Program-made: the position numbers and the translations under genes
Shown here: positions 22,976 through 31,900 of the stretch, piece after piece
How the letters are laid out: every line of letters begins with the position of its first letter
Numbering within the stretch: the first letter of the stretch is position 1
Assembly: GCA_028293765.1 (NCBI GenBank)
Contig: JAQGOG010000140.1
Location: forward strand, 1 to 45,277
DNA length: 45,277 nucleotides
DNA from: Gammaproteobacteria bacterium
GTDB taxonomy: Bacteria; Pseudomonadota; Gammaproteobacteria; Steroidobacterales; Steroidobacteraceae
Reading direction: 5' to 3'
The notes under the pieces: generated by a model
Databases searched by the model: none
Told to the model about the DNA's origin: nothing
The model's input: the letters and a program-made list of their open reading frames with translations, nothing else

Positions 22976-23026
22976 TGTGAAGCTTGCGAACGCTCTTTGC
23001 AAGTGAAGTGCTCCGTGCTGATTCAC
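22976..23026 (-). pseudogene. Remnant of the 5' end of a doxX-like gene
   Basis: From a GTG at 23,024-23,026 the minus strand encodes VNQHGALHLQRAFASFT, matching VSQHGARHLQRAFSSFP at the start of the doxX-like gene (11,266). Homology stops after about 17 codons, at the TG repeat. Both starts have an M2 palindrome the same distance upstream. Confidence 0.75.
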
Positions 23027-23072
23027 CTACACCGAGTGGAATGTACCGAGCGCGCCGCCGCCGTGAGACCCA

Positions 23073-23108
23073 CCCCCAAGGTATCCCTCGATACCACTAT
23101 CGAGGGAT
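23073..23108 (-). promoter_or_regulatory. M2 operator-like palindrome, copy 3 (best copy)
   Basis: ATCCCTCGATA (23,083-23,093) and TATCGAGGGAT (23,098-23,108) form a perfect 11-bp inverted repeat with a 4-base centre. On the minus strand it is followed by CCTTGGGGGTG. It separates a response-regulator remnant from a doxX remnant, the same order as around 10,676-10,740. Probably the binding site of a dimeric regulator. Confidence 0.65.
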
Positions 23109-23133
23109 GTATGGGTCCTGCCGCGGTCGTTGT

Positions 23134-23205
23134 CTAGACATGGATGATGCCGCGGCGAATGCCGATTGCGACGGCCTGAGTTCGGACGCTTTGCAGGCGA
23201 ACTTC
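23134..23205 (-). pseudogene. C-terminal remnant of a NarL-type response regulator
   Basis: The minus strand encodes VRTQAVAIGIRRGIIHV then TAG, against DRTQAVAIGIRRGVIHL in the intact regulator at 10,047-10,676. Just upstream KFAC/K matches KLGAK but in another frame because of a 2-base insertion. Nothing of the receiver remains. The 3' flank continues into M2, as in the intact copy. Confidence 0.8.
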
Positions 23206-23279
23206 GCCCTGCCATGCGCCAAGCGCCATGACGCACGACCAGGATCGCTCAGTCGTTGGAGAGCCGCGCCCGATCCAGG

Positions 23280-26200
23280 TCAGGCAGAGATCGACCGCTC
23301 CGAAAGACCCTCGAGCGTCAGGCGCAGACTGTGTCCTTCGGGCAGAGTCCGCGCGATCCGTTTGCGTACTGCAACGCTTGCTTGCGCGTGGATTCTTGCC
23401 TGCCGACGATCACCGATAGCGGTGTAAGCTGCGGCGGCCGTATCGTGCACTCGCCAATCGGCCAGCGGCGTCTCGAACCCCTTCGCGGCCGCCTGCGCCT
23501 TCACGATATATTCGATCGCCTCAGCCGCTACGCCCTGAGCCAATGCAACCCGCGCGCGTGTTTCCCATGCCAACGACTGCCACATCCGTTCGTCGGTCGC
23601 TTCGGCGAACATCACATACCGTTCAGCGCGAACCTGAGCGCCTGCGTTATCTGCCGTCGCCATCAGGAGATTGACCATTCCCCATTCCAACGGGAGTCGC
23701 CAGTACCAATCCAGATGCACTGGTTGAAGCTCCATGGCACGTTCGGTGGCAGCGAGACATTCGCGCGCGGCAACAACATTTCCGAGCTCAACGTACGCGA
23801 GCCCGCAAAAGACGAGTGAAATTCTACGTTCGAAGGGCAGGATTCTGGAGATCTCCGGCCCCGTATATTCGCGCTTTCCTATCTCATGGGACGCCACAGG
23901 CTCGCAGGCTTCGAGCACACCTGAATAATCCATTGCAAAAAAGCGCGCCACGCCACGATAAATGCGCAGCGCGTACGCCGCGGAGTGGTCTTCATTTCGC
24001 TCAAATGCCGTGATACCGGTCTCGTATTCCGCCAGCGCCTCGCCGAAGTCGCCGAGAAATACCAGCGACCAGGGGACGCCGACGTGGTACATCCAAATGG
24101 CTCGCCAGACGTCCGATTCAGTGAGGTCATCGTCAGGGCAATCGAGTAGAAGCCCATAGTTCTCCTTGAAGCTGTCATGCGCTTCACGATAACGGGTCGA
24201 TATCATACGGATCATGCTGTGATTGATCAGCGCTCGCGCGGTGGCCAGCCGATCGCCCCGCTCCTTCAGGGACTCAACAGCCTCCTCACAGGCTCGAGCA
24301 TCGGACTCGTTCCACCCTGCAACCCAAATCCGCCGGACGTAAATCGAGATCCGCGCGACATCGCGAGACGTGGAGTCGAGTTGCCGGGCGCTCGAGTCGA
24401 GCGCCTGATCCAGCAGCCTCGTGCTGAGTTTCAGATCGTACCAACTCGCAGCGTGTGCACAGCCCAGGAGCGCACGAACCTCGATATCGACATCACGATA
24501 CTGAACGGCCCTTTCCGCAAGCCGCGTGAACGCCGCGAACGCGCGGGAGTCATGTGCCGCCCTATAAATCGCAGCACGTCGTTCGAGGAACTCGAATTCC
24601 GCCGGGATGCGCGCATCGGCCGGTAATCTGGCTGCGATCTCGTTCGCACGATCTATGATGGCGAGCGCGTCGCGATGGGCTAACCGCCGCTGCGCCGTGC
24701 GAAGTGCCAGGCGCAAATACGCAAGCGCTCGCCCCCACTCCTGACCTGAAGTGAAATGTTGCGCGAGCTCGCTTGCAAGCTCCCTTCGCTGATCGGGCGG
24801 GTAGATCTGCTCCAATCGTTCGCCGACGGCAAGGTGCAGCCGGGCACGGCGCACGGGCCCCTGTCGATCGTACAAAACCTGGCGGTAAACGGCATGATTG
24901 AATCGGTACGTGCGCACCGCTCCGCAATTGGGAAGGATCGTCATCCCGCCGTGGTTGATAAAGCATGAGCGCCTCGACAGGTCCTCACACGCATCCTCGA
25001 ACTCCTGCGGATCCAACGTTTCGGCCCGCGCGGTCGTCGGGGCGCTGAAAGTCATTCCCGTGATGCTGGCCGATTCGAGTACTCGCTGCTGGGTTGTGGA
25101 GAGCCGCTCGAACCTGGCTTCGATCAGGCGGCCGAGCGTGCTCGGCACTTCAAATGGAATCTGACTCGCGGTCCCGAGTAGCCGCCAGCCGCTTGCTGTC
25201 CGGGTGACGAGACCTCGATCGGCCAGGTGATCGAGCGTCGCCTGTAGAAATAAGGGGTTGCCACCCGAGCGAGTCCCAATCAGATCAATAAAATCGGGAG
25301 CGCTGGGTTGCGCATAGGGCTGCGGGCTCAGCAACTCGGCGACCGATTCCTGGGTCAGCGGCCCCAGTGATATTTCCGTACACAGCTTGTGCAGTGACAG
25401 ATCAGGAACCAATTCGTTGAGTGGATGACGCGCACTGCCCAGATCCTGCGGTCGATAGGTCGCGATCACGAGAAGCCTGGAACGCGAGCGGCGCCGACAC
25501 ATGGCCGAGAGCAAGTCGAGAGTAGCGTAGTCCGCCCAGTGAAGATCCTCCAGCACCAACACCAGGGTTCGCTCGGCAGCGAGCGATTCAATCAGCTCGC
25601 AGCCTTCGCGCAACATGCGTTCGTGTGTCGTTCCCGCGAGTTGCTGTTGCAGTCGGGTTCGCTGCTCGACAGATACCAGCGCTGGCATTTGAATCGCCCA
25701 CGTCGGGGCGGCGCTTACCAGTGCGCGCACGACCGTGGCGCCAAGGGGACCTGCGCATAGCGAGCTCAATGCTTCGAGTACCGGATAGTAGGGTTCGAGC
25801 GCTCCTGCAAACCCTTGGACGCATTGACCAGTGGCAACAAAAGCATCCGGCTGAGTCAAGGCCGTCGCCAGGAACTGACGGGTCAAGGCTGTCTTCCCGA
25901 TACCGGATTCGCCGGTCACGAACGCCGCCTGAAATTCTCCCGACCGGGCGGCTGAAAGAAGGCTCGCCAACTTCTCAAGCGGCTCCTTCCGCCCAACGAT
26001 ACTTTCCGGCTCGCGCGGCAGTGTCGTCACCCGGGAGGCGTCATAAAAGGCAGCGACCGGCCCGATGAACCGATATCCGCGGCCCCGAACCGTCTCGATG
26101 AATCGCGGCTCATCGGCCTTGTCGCCCAATGCAGCCCGGATCGCCAGGATGTGGCTCTTCAGGATCTCCGGTTGGACATGAACGTTGCTCCAAAGCGCCT

Positions 26201-26369
26201 TGAGCAATTCATCGTGGGTGATCAGGCGATTCGGATTATCGATCAGATAGTGCAATACCTGGTACGCCTTAGGCGCAAGACTCAGGCGCTCCTCGCCGCC
26301 ACCAGCACCCGCACGCCATATGCATCGGTGAATGGTATCGATCCTGAAGGAGGGTGATGATGCCTTCAT
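23280..26369 (-). CDS. Large regulator: winged-helix DNA-binding domain, AAA ATPase and TPR-like repeats
   Basis: About 1,029 residues from ATG 26,367-26,369, which overlaps the stop of the preceding LuxR gene as ATGA (GTG at 26,384 is an alternative). The N-terminus is an OmpR/CadC-type winged helix (LSLAPKAYQVLHYLIDNPNR to RFIETVRGRGYRFIG, about 30-105). Then an AAA_16/STAND-like ATPase with Walker A GESGIGKTAL (about 153) and Walker B LVLVLEDLHWAD (about 262). The last 500 residues are helical repeats, TPR-like. This resembles the ATPase regulators that pair a wHTH with a signal-sensing STAND module; ATP binding and oligomerisation should control DNA binding. No cyclase domain is present. 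Signal and targets are unknown. It is co-transcribed with the LuxR-TPR gene. Confidence 0.9.
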   Translation of the reverse strand: MKASSPSFRIDTIHRCIWRAGAGGGEERLSLAPKAYQVLHYLIDNPNRLITHDELLKALWSNVHVQPEILKSHILAIRAALGDKADEPRFIETVRGRGYRFIGPVAAFYDASRVTTLPREPESIVGRKEPLEKLASLLSAARSGEFQAAFVTGESGIGKTALTRQFLATALTQPDAFVATGQCVQGFAGALEPYYPVLEALSSLCAGPLGATVVRALVSAAPTWAIQMPALVSVEQRTRLQQQLAGTTHERMLREGCELIESLAAERTLVLVLEDLHWADYATLDLLSAMCRRRSRSRLLVIATYRPQDLGSARHPLNELVPDLSLHKLCTEISLGPLTQESVAELLSPQPYAQPSAPDFIDLIGTRSGGNPLFLQATLDHLADRGLVTRTASGWRLLGTASQIPFEVPSTLGRLIEARFERLSTTQQRVLESASITGMTFSAPTTARAETLDPQEFEDACEDLSRRSCFINHGGMTILPNCGAVRTYRFNHAVYRQVLYDRQGPVRRARLHLAVGERLEQIYPPDQRRELASELAQHFTSGQEWGRALAYLRLALRTAQRRLAHRDALAIIDRANEIAARLPADARIPAEFEFLERRAAIYRAAHDSRAFAAFTRLAERAVQYRDVDIEVRALLGCAHAASWYDLKLSTRLLDQALDSSARQLDSTSRDVARISIYVRRIWVAGWNESDARACEEAVESLKERGDRLATARALINHSMIRMISTRYREAHDSFKENYGLLLDCPDDDLTESDVWRAIWMYHVGVPWSLVFLGDFGEALAEYETGITAFERNEDHSAAYALRIYRGVARFFAMDYSGVLEACEPVASHEIGKREYTGPEISRILPFERRISLVFCGLAYVELGNVVAARECLAATERAMELQPVHLDWYWRLPLEWGMVNLLMATADNAGAQVRAERYVMFAEATDERMWQSLAWETRARVALAQGVAAEAIEYIVKAQAAAKGFETPLADWRVHDTAAAAYTAIGDRRQARIHAQASVAVRKRIARTLPEGHSLRLTLEGLSERSISA

Positions 26370-28090
26370 GACGTCTGCAGCCACGATCCCCCGGTTTGGA
26401 TATGGCCCTGTGCTCCCGCTCTGGCTACCGCTTGCGCCCGGGTCTTGACCTCCAGCTTGAGGAAAATTCGTTTCACATGCGATTTCACGGTCTCTGGGGC
26501 GATGGTCAAGGCTCGAGCGATCCGCTTGTTGGAAAGTCCTCGGCCTACCAGAATCAGGATATCGCGCTCCCTCACGCTCAAACCCTCGCTCGAGCGCATC
26601 GTAGCTCTTGCGGCGTAACGCCTGGAGCTGCGCGCCTTATCGAGCGCGACCAGGCTCCCGATATAGGGTAAAAGCTCCCGAAAAGCAGCGCCAGGTCGAT
26701 GCGTATGGTCGTAAGCGCGCACCAGGAGGGGGTCTATCTCGCCGCCCCCATCGACGAAGGCTTGATAGAGGCCGGCGAAGCGGCCGAGGCTCAAGGCCCG
26801 CAGAAAGAGACTATCCGCCTCGTCCGGCTCACCAGTGAGATCCAGCGATGCGGCCAATTGGACAGCCAATCGCACCGCCGAGTACAGATCATGCCTGCCA
26901 ACCGCGTCATGATGAAGTTGCCGCAAGATCGCCACGGTGTCCGCAGCGGCAACAGACGCGAGCGCGAGCCGAGCGTACGCAATGCGACGATAGGATTGAA
27001 CACCAGGGTCTGCCCCGTCCGCGCGTGTTGGATACTGAGCGGCCAATTGATCCAGCCGCTCCGCGCCGAGTTGAGCTTCCGTGATGCGGCCCTGCCGCAG
27101 CAATAAATCGACCCGCTGGCCCATACTCATCGCAATGAGTCGCGCCCACCCTCGTCGCTCCCCGAGTTCCTCGGCCTCCTGGAGAATTGACGCCGCGAAA
27201 ACGTCCCGGCCTTGATGCATCGCTATGCGCGCAAGAACGAGGTAGGCACGCGACGCGCATTCCAGGACGCCGAAGGCGTTGATCACCCGAAGGCGACCCC
27301 GAATGCATGCCTCGGCCTCATACAGTGATCCCTGCTCATAGAGGACCTGCGCGACAATACTCGCGGGCAACGCTGCCAGCCCGGTATCCGGCCCGCATAC
27401 TGTCCGAGCCATCTCCAGGGCATCCAGCGCCAGCATCTTGGCCGCCGACAGCCGCAACTGCTCGAGCTCGACGGCGGCTTCGACGCAAAGATTGAGAACG
27501 GCTGACATTGCATCCCGTCTCGCAAGTACTACGGTCGGCGGATGTCGCGGAAGGCAATGTAAGCTGTCGAAGTCTCTCAGCCGCCAATACGCAAAGCGGC
27601 AGACAGCCAAGGCAGCCGTGCGCGCGTGTGGAGAGATATCGTCATCTCTGAGAACCCGCAATGCGATATAAAGCGCACTTAGACTGTCATCCTGAAGGGC
27701 GACACCGATGGCGCGCAGAACGCTGGTTTCGGCGCGCGCCCGTCGCGCGACGTCCGACGGTAAGTCGCCCAGAGCGCGCTCAATTCGATCGATCAGCTCG
27801 AAACCCTCGCTGAGGTGCCACTTGAGCATCAGGCGGCGTGCGCGCCGTACGTCACGCCGGATTTGTCCGGAATCCGCACCCGTGAGATTGCGTCGGACCT
27901 CGCCGAGCAGTAACACCTCGTTCACACGTCTCTCAGGAGCCCAATTCGCGTGCCGCGGGGAGTACGGCGAGGCGTCGTCATCCCACAGACAAAAAGCGCT
28001 GTCTGGGACATTGATTTCCGAACGGAGCGGAGGATCGGTTACACAGCCCTCTGTGTCCTGAATGCCGACTGGAATGCCATGTCCCGTCAT
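26366..28090 (-). CDS. LuxR-family regulator with TPR-like repeats (MalT-type, ATPase missing)
   Basis: A 574-residue protein starting at ATG 28,088-28,090 with GAGGA eight bases upstream. Residues 60-480 are helical repeats rich in Ala/Leu/Arg, as in the TPR part of MalT/LAL regulators. A LuxR helix-turn-helix closes the protein (LSVRERDILILVGRGLSNKR, IARALTIAPETVKSHVKRIF). MalT relatives normally have an N-terminal STAND ATPase; none is seen here. The next gene, overlapping by 4 bases, has an ATPase and TPRs with a different DNA-binding domain. The two could work as partners, one supplying the ATPase. Upstream lies a 300-base AT-richer region with a poly-T stretch and an operator-like palindrome. 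Confidence 0.88.
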   Translation of the reverse strand: MTGHGIPVGIQDTEGCVTDPPLRSEINVPDSAFCLWDDDASPYSPRHANWAPERRVNEVLLLGEVRRNLTGADSGQIRRDVRRARRLMLKWHLSEGFELIDRIERALGDLPSDVARRARAETSVLRAIGVALQDDSLSALYIALRVLRDDDISPHARTAALAVCRFAYWRLRDFDSLHCLPRHPPTVVLARRDAMSAVLNLCVEAAVELEQLRLSAAKMLALDALEMARTVCGPDTGLAALPASIVAQVLYEQGSLYEAEACIRGRLRVINAFGVLECASRAYLVLARIAMHQGRDVFAASILQEAEELGERRGWARLIAMSMGQRVDLLLRQGRITEAQLGAERLDQLAAQYPTRADGADPGVQSYRRIAYARLALASVAAADTVAILRQLHHDAVGRHDLYSAVRLAVQLAASLDLTGEPDEADSLFLRALSLGRFAGLYQAFVDGGGEIDPLLVRAYDHTHRPGAAFRELLPYIGSLVALDKARSSRRYAARATMRSSEGLSVRERDILILVGRGLSNKRIARALTIAPETVKSHVKRIFLKLEVKTRAQAVARAGAQGHIQTGGSWLQTS

Positions 28091-28408
28091 GCCAGATTCC
28101 TCGTCCTGTTACTGCGTGGACTTCCGCCCTGCGAACGAATGCGGGCAGACTAACGCTAAGTCGCGTTTTCGTCGTGAATTAAAGGTATTTTTTTAGTAAA
28201 GACTTGGTGTTGCGTCGGTAGTTTTTCCACGGCGGCGCAACTGGGCGTCGCCTCCATAGACCGCGGCTTTGCCTCCCTGACCAGGCGCGTTATCCCCCTT
28301 TCAGGGGACGAGCCGGAAGGCACTATCTCCGTCTAGTCTTCCCCGCATGTCTCTCACCCCCAAAGCCACTGCGCAATTCGTGCTGCGGGAGGGGGTAGCG
28401 CAGTTCTC
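28091..28408. promoter_or_regulatory. Divergent promoter region with R1-like palindrome
   Basis: The region separates the LuxR/ATPase operon (minus) from the mucR-like gene (plus). It contains an AT-rich stretch around 28,168-28,202 (GGTATTTTTTTAGTAAAGAC), likely promoter DNA. At 28,291-28,309, TATCCCCCTTTCAGGGGAC has TCCCC/GGGGA arms around CTTTCA, which resembles the R1 core. A 25-codon open frame (28,347-28,424) overlaps the ATG at 28,421 as ATGA but has no ribosome site of its own. Confidence 0.5.
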
Positions 28409-28420
28409 GTGTGCCAGCTC

Positions 28421-28807
28421 ATGAAGCGCGCAGCCTACAATCTAACGGAGTTGACCGCGCAAGTCGTTGCCGGCTTCGTGTCCCATAACGCGGTCGCGGT
28501 AGGCGACCTCCCACATCTCATCAAGGTTATCCACGATGCTTTGCTTGGAGTGAAGTCCGCGGCGAGCACAGCCGTACAGCGGGTGCCGGCCGTTCCGGTC
28601 GCCGAATCCGTGACCCGGGACTATCTCGTCTGCCTCGATGATGGCCAGCGTTTGAAGACGCTCAAGCGGCACATTCGACGCAAATACTCGCTGTCGCCGG
28701 AGGAGTACCGGGCGCGCTGGCATCTACCGCCGGACTACCCAATGGTTGCGCCGGGCTACGCGGAATTGCGCTCCTCGCTTGCGAAACGAGGTGCAAGAAA
28801 GCGCTGA
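28421..28807 (+). CDS. MucR/Ros-family transcriptional regulator
   Basis: 128 residues from ATG 28,421; a GTG four codons earlier (28,409) is also possible and neither has a good ribosome site. The N-terminal LTELTAQVVAGFVSHNAVAV with DLPHLIKVIHDAL is the MucR oligomerisation region. The C-terminal part DYLVCLDDGQRLKTLKRHIR, RKYSLSPEEYRARWHLPPDY and PMVAPGYAELRSSLAKR is the Ros/MucR zinc-finger DNA-binding domain; one Cys and the His of LKRH are seen, so metal ligands are partly conserved. MucR proteins are best known from Alphaproteobacteria, where they are H-NS-like silencers. In an island with many foreign genes it may silence or time their expression (inference). Confidence 0.87.
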   Translation: MKRAAYNLTELTAQVVAGFVSHNAVAVGDLPHLIKVIHDALLGVKSAASTAVQRVPAVPVAESVTRDYLVCLDDGQRLKTLKRHIRRKYSLSPEEYRARWHLPPDYPMVAPGYAELRSSLAKRGARKR

Positions 28808-28892
28808 AGCACAGCGCCGCTCGTGAATGAACTACGTCGAGCCCGGCAGGTAAGCCGACCGTTCGCATTCCGCCAACTTAAAGGAAGTAGCC

Positions 28893-28952
28893 ATGCAACT
28901 GAAGAGCCGAAGCAGTGGCGATGACGTGAGCAATGAGGGCCGTGAAGATTAA
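28893..28952 (+). CDS. Possible 19-residue leader peptide
   Basis: ATG at 28,893 preceded by AAAGGAAGTAGCC, the best ribosome site in this area, encodes MQLKSRSSGDDVSNEGRED. The stop TAA overlaps the ATG of the next mini-frame, and the sensor kinase ATG (28,933) lies inside it in another frame. It could be a leader that couples ribosome flow to the kinase gene, or the remains of a longer gene. Confidence 0.3.
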   Translation: MQLKSRSSGDDVSNEGRED

Positions 28953-31900
28953 TGGCCACCATCAAAGCGCGGAAGAAGGCGAACGGGACCATCCGACCCT
29001 GGGGACGCGCGGCAAAAAAAGGCGGGGACTGATTTCCGTAGCGGCCGCGATTATCGGGGTGGGCTGCGCAAGCCTCTTAGCTACTTCCAGCTCGCTGGCG
29101 CACGGTGCGGTGGACATCGATACCAACAGTCCAGATCGCGCCCTGACGATCGCACAATACATTCACACTGCTTGGAAGGCTCAGGATGGAGCGCCGGCGG
29201 ATGCCTGGGCGCTTGCACAAACTGCCGACGGCTGGCTTTGGCTCGGCACCTCAACCGGCCTCTATAGGTTTGATGGCATTCGGTTCGAGCGCGTCCCGAT
29301 CGAGGGCTTGGACCCTGGACGTTCCAAGGCGATTCATGGTCTGGTCGCACTGGAATCGGGCGAGCTTTGGATCGCTTATGTCTACGGCGGCGCGAGCGTG
29401 TTGAAGAACGGACGCTTTACACACTATGCCGAGCCGGAGGGTATGGACAAAGGAACCATCTTGGACTTCGTGCAGGACGCGCAAGGCGCGATGTGGGCCG
29501 CGAGCTCCTTGGGTCTGCATCGTTTCGACGGCAAGCGCTGGCAACGCATCGGCAGTGAGTCGGGATTTGCGGATCGCTCCGCGACCAACCTTTTGTTGGA
29601 TCAACACGGCACGCTCTGGGTTGCAGGTGAGAAGGAGCTTCTGTTGCTCCCACGCGGCAGCCGACGATTCGAGCGCGCAGGACTCCCGGCCGCAGAATTC
29701 AGCGAATTCTGTCAGTCCCCTGACGGTCGAGCCTGGTACCTGGACCGCACGGGAGTGCATCCGCTGCCCGGACAAGATGCCACTAAGCCGCGCACGTCAT
29801 GGAGTAACGCAAGCACTTCTTACATCTTGCTCATAGATCGTGATGGGAGTCTTTGGTCAATACATGAAGCGGTTCTGTCTCACTGGCCGCCTCCCCGTGA
29901 ACCGTTCCGGCAATTCTTACTCGAGGGACACACCAGCGACGATACCTTCTCTGCCAAGAACGGACTCACGGGTTCACTACCCAAGGCGATGATGGAGGAC
30001 CGCGAAGGAAACATCTGGGTCAGCACCAACGCCGGTCTGGATCGTTTCCGGCCTCCGAAGGTGCGCAAACTTCCGTTACCGGTTGACGAAATGGGGTTTT
30101 ACGCGTTGGCCGCGGGTGCTCACGGTAGCGTATGGATCGGGACCCATATCACCGGGGACGAATCCATGCCCACCGACGGCTTGTGGAAGTTTGACACGCG
30201 CCTGGTGCGTGTCGCCCCGCAGATCACCCTGGGCGTTACTGCCGCCGACCTGGACACCAACGGCGTCCTGTGGATCGGTGGGCGTGAAGGAATATGGCGC
30301 CAGGAAGGCGGCGAGCGCTTCATAAAGGTGGCGGAGTTGCCCGACGATCTCCACGGCCAAATGGTTCACGCTCTCACGATTGATTCGGCTGGTGACCCTT
30401 GGGTCTCCGCGGTGCGAGCCAGTCACTTGTTACGCTTCCAAAACGGCGAGTGGAAGCCCAACGGGGACGTTCCTGAGCTGCCCGATACGCGGCCGCAAGT
30501 GCAAGCACGCGATGGTACCGGGCGTCTGTGGTTCGGCTATCGCGATGGCAGAATAGCCGTCGTCGGTCCAAAGCGGGCGACCGTGTTTGGCGCCAAGGAG
30601 GGACTGCAGATCGGCACGATTTTCGCGATCCATCCCGGACGACACACCCTGGTTGCAAGCGAGGCACAAATTGCCGTCTTAGGCGGCGGCCGCTTTCACG
30701 CGCTGACAGCGCCCGCGGATCCTACCGTGTTGGAGGGCGTGACGGGAATCGTCGAGACCAGCAACGGTGATGTGTGGTTGAACGGCTTCCGTGGTGCGGT
30801 CCGCATTGCCGCTGCGGACCTCGAGAAGGCGTTGCGCAGCGGAAGCTATAAGGTCCCGTTCGAGTTATTCGATGCCGGAGACGGGTATCCCGGCCTCGCG
30901 CAGCGCGTGCGCCCCCTTCCGACGGCAATTGAAGGCACCGATGGGCGGCTGTGGTTCGCAGGCAGCGAAGGTGTCGCATGGATTGATCCAGCGCACATAC
31001 ATCGGAGCGAGATTCCGCCGCCATTGGTGATCCGGTCATTGACTGCCGGGGGGCAAATGTTTGCCACGACCGGCGTTGTACAGCTCGCCAAGGGCATCCG
31101 CAGTCTGCAGATCGACTATACCGCACTGAATCTCACGCGGCCGGAGCGCACACGCTTCCGTTATCGGCTGGAGGGGTTCGATGAGACGTGGCTCGATGCT
31201 GGTGCGCGTAGGCAAGCGTTCTACACCAACCTCCACCCGGGGGGGTACCGCTTCCGCGTCGTTGCGACGAACGAAAATGGGGTTTGGAACGAATCGGGCG
31301 CGACGCTCGCGATTTCCATTCCTCCGACGTTTGTGCAAACCAAGACTTTCCTGGTGCTGTGCACCCTGGCGGGCTTGATATTCCTGTGGTTTGTTTGCGC
31401 CCTGCGTGTCAGGCAGGTGACCGCCCGGGAACGCAGCCGCCTCAAGACGCGACTCCTCGAGCGCGAGCGCATCGCCCGGGAGCTCCATGACACGTTGTTC
31501 CAGGGACTGTTGAGTGCTTCGCTGCAGCTCCAGGTCGCTGACAGCGAAATTCCGCGCGACGCGAGCGGCAAGCACCGGGTGGAGAGGGTGGTACAACTCC
31601 TACGGCAAACGATCGATGAAGGACGCAGTGCGGTTCGCGACCTTCGCGCCGCATGCTCGAAGCGTGACGACCTGGAGCGCGCATTCGCGCAGATACCGCA
31701 GGACCTCGCAGTCGATGAGAAGATCGAATATCGGTTGATCTTGGAGGGTATACCGCGAGCGTTACGGCCGTCGATACGCTATGAGGTGTATCGCATCGGC
31801 GGCGAGGCACTCGCCAACGCGTTCCAACACTCGCGGTGCAAGCTCGTCGAGACGGTGCTTCAGTATGCTCGCAATCGCTTTCGCCTGGTGATTCGTGACG

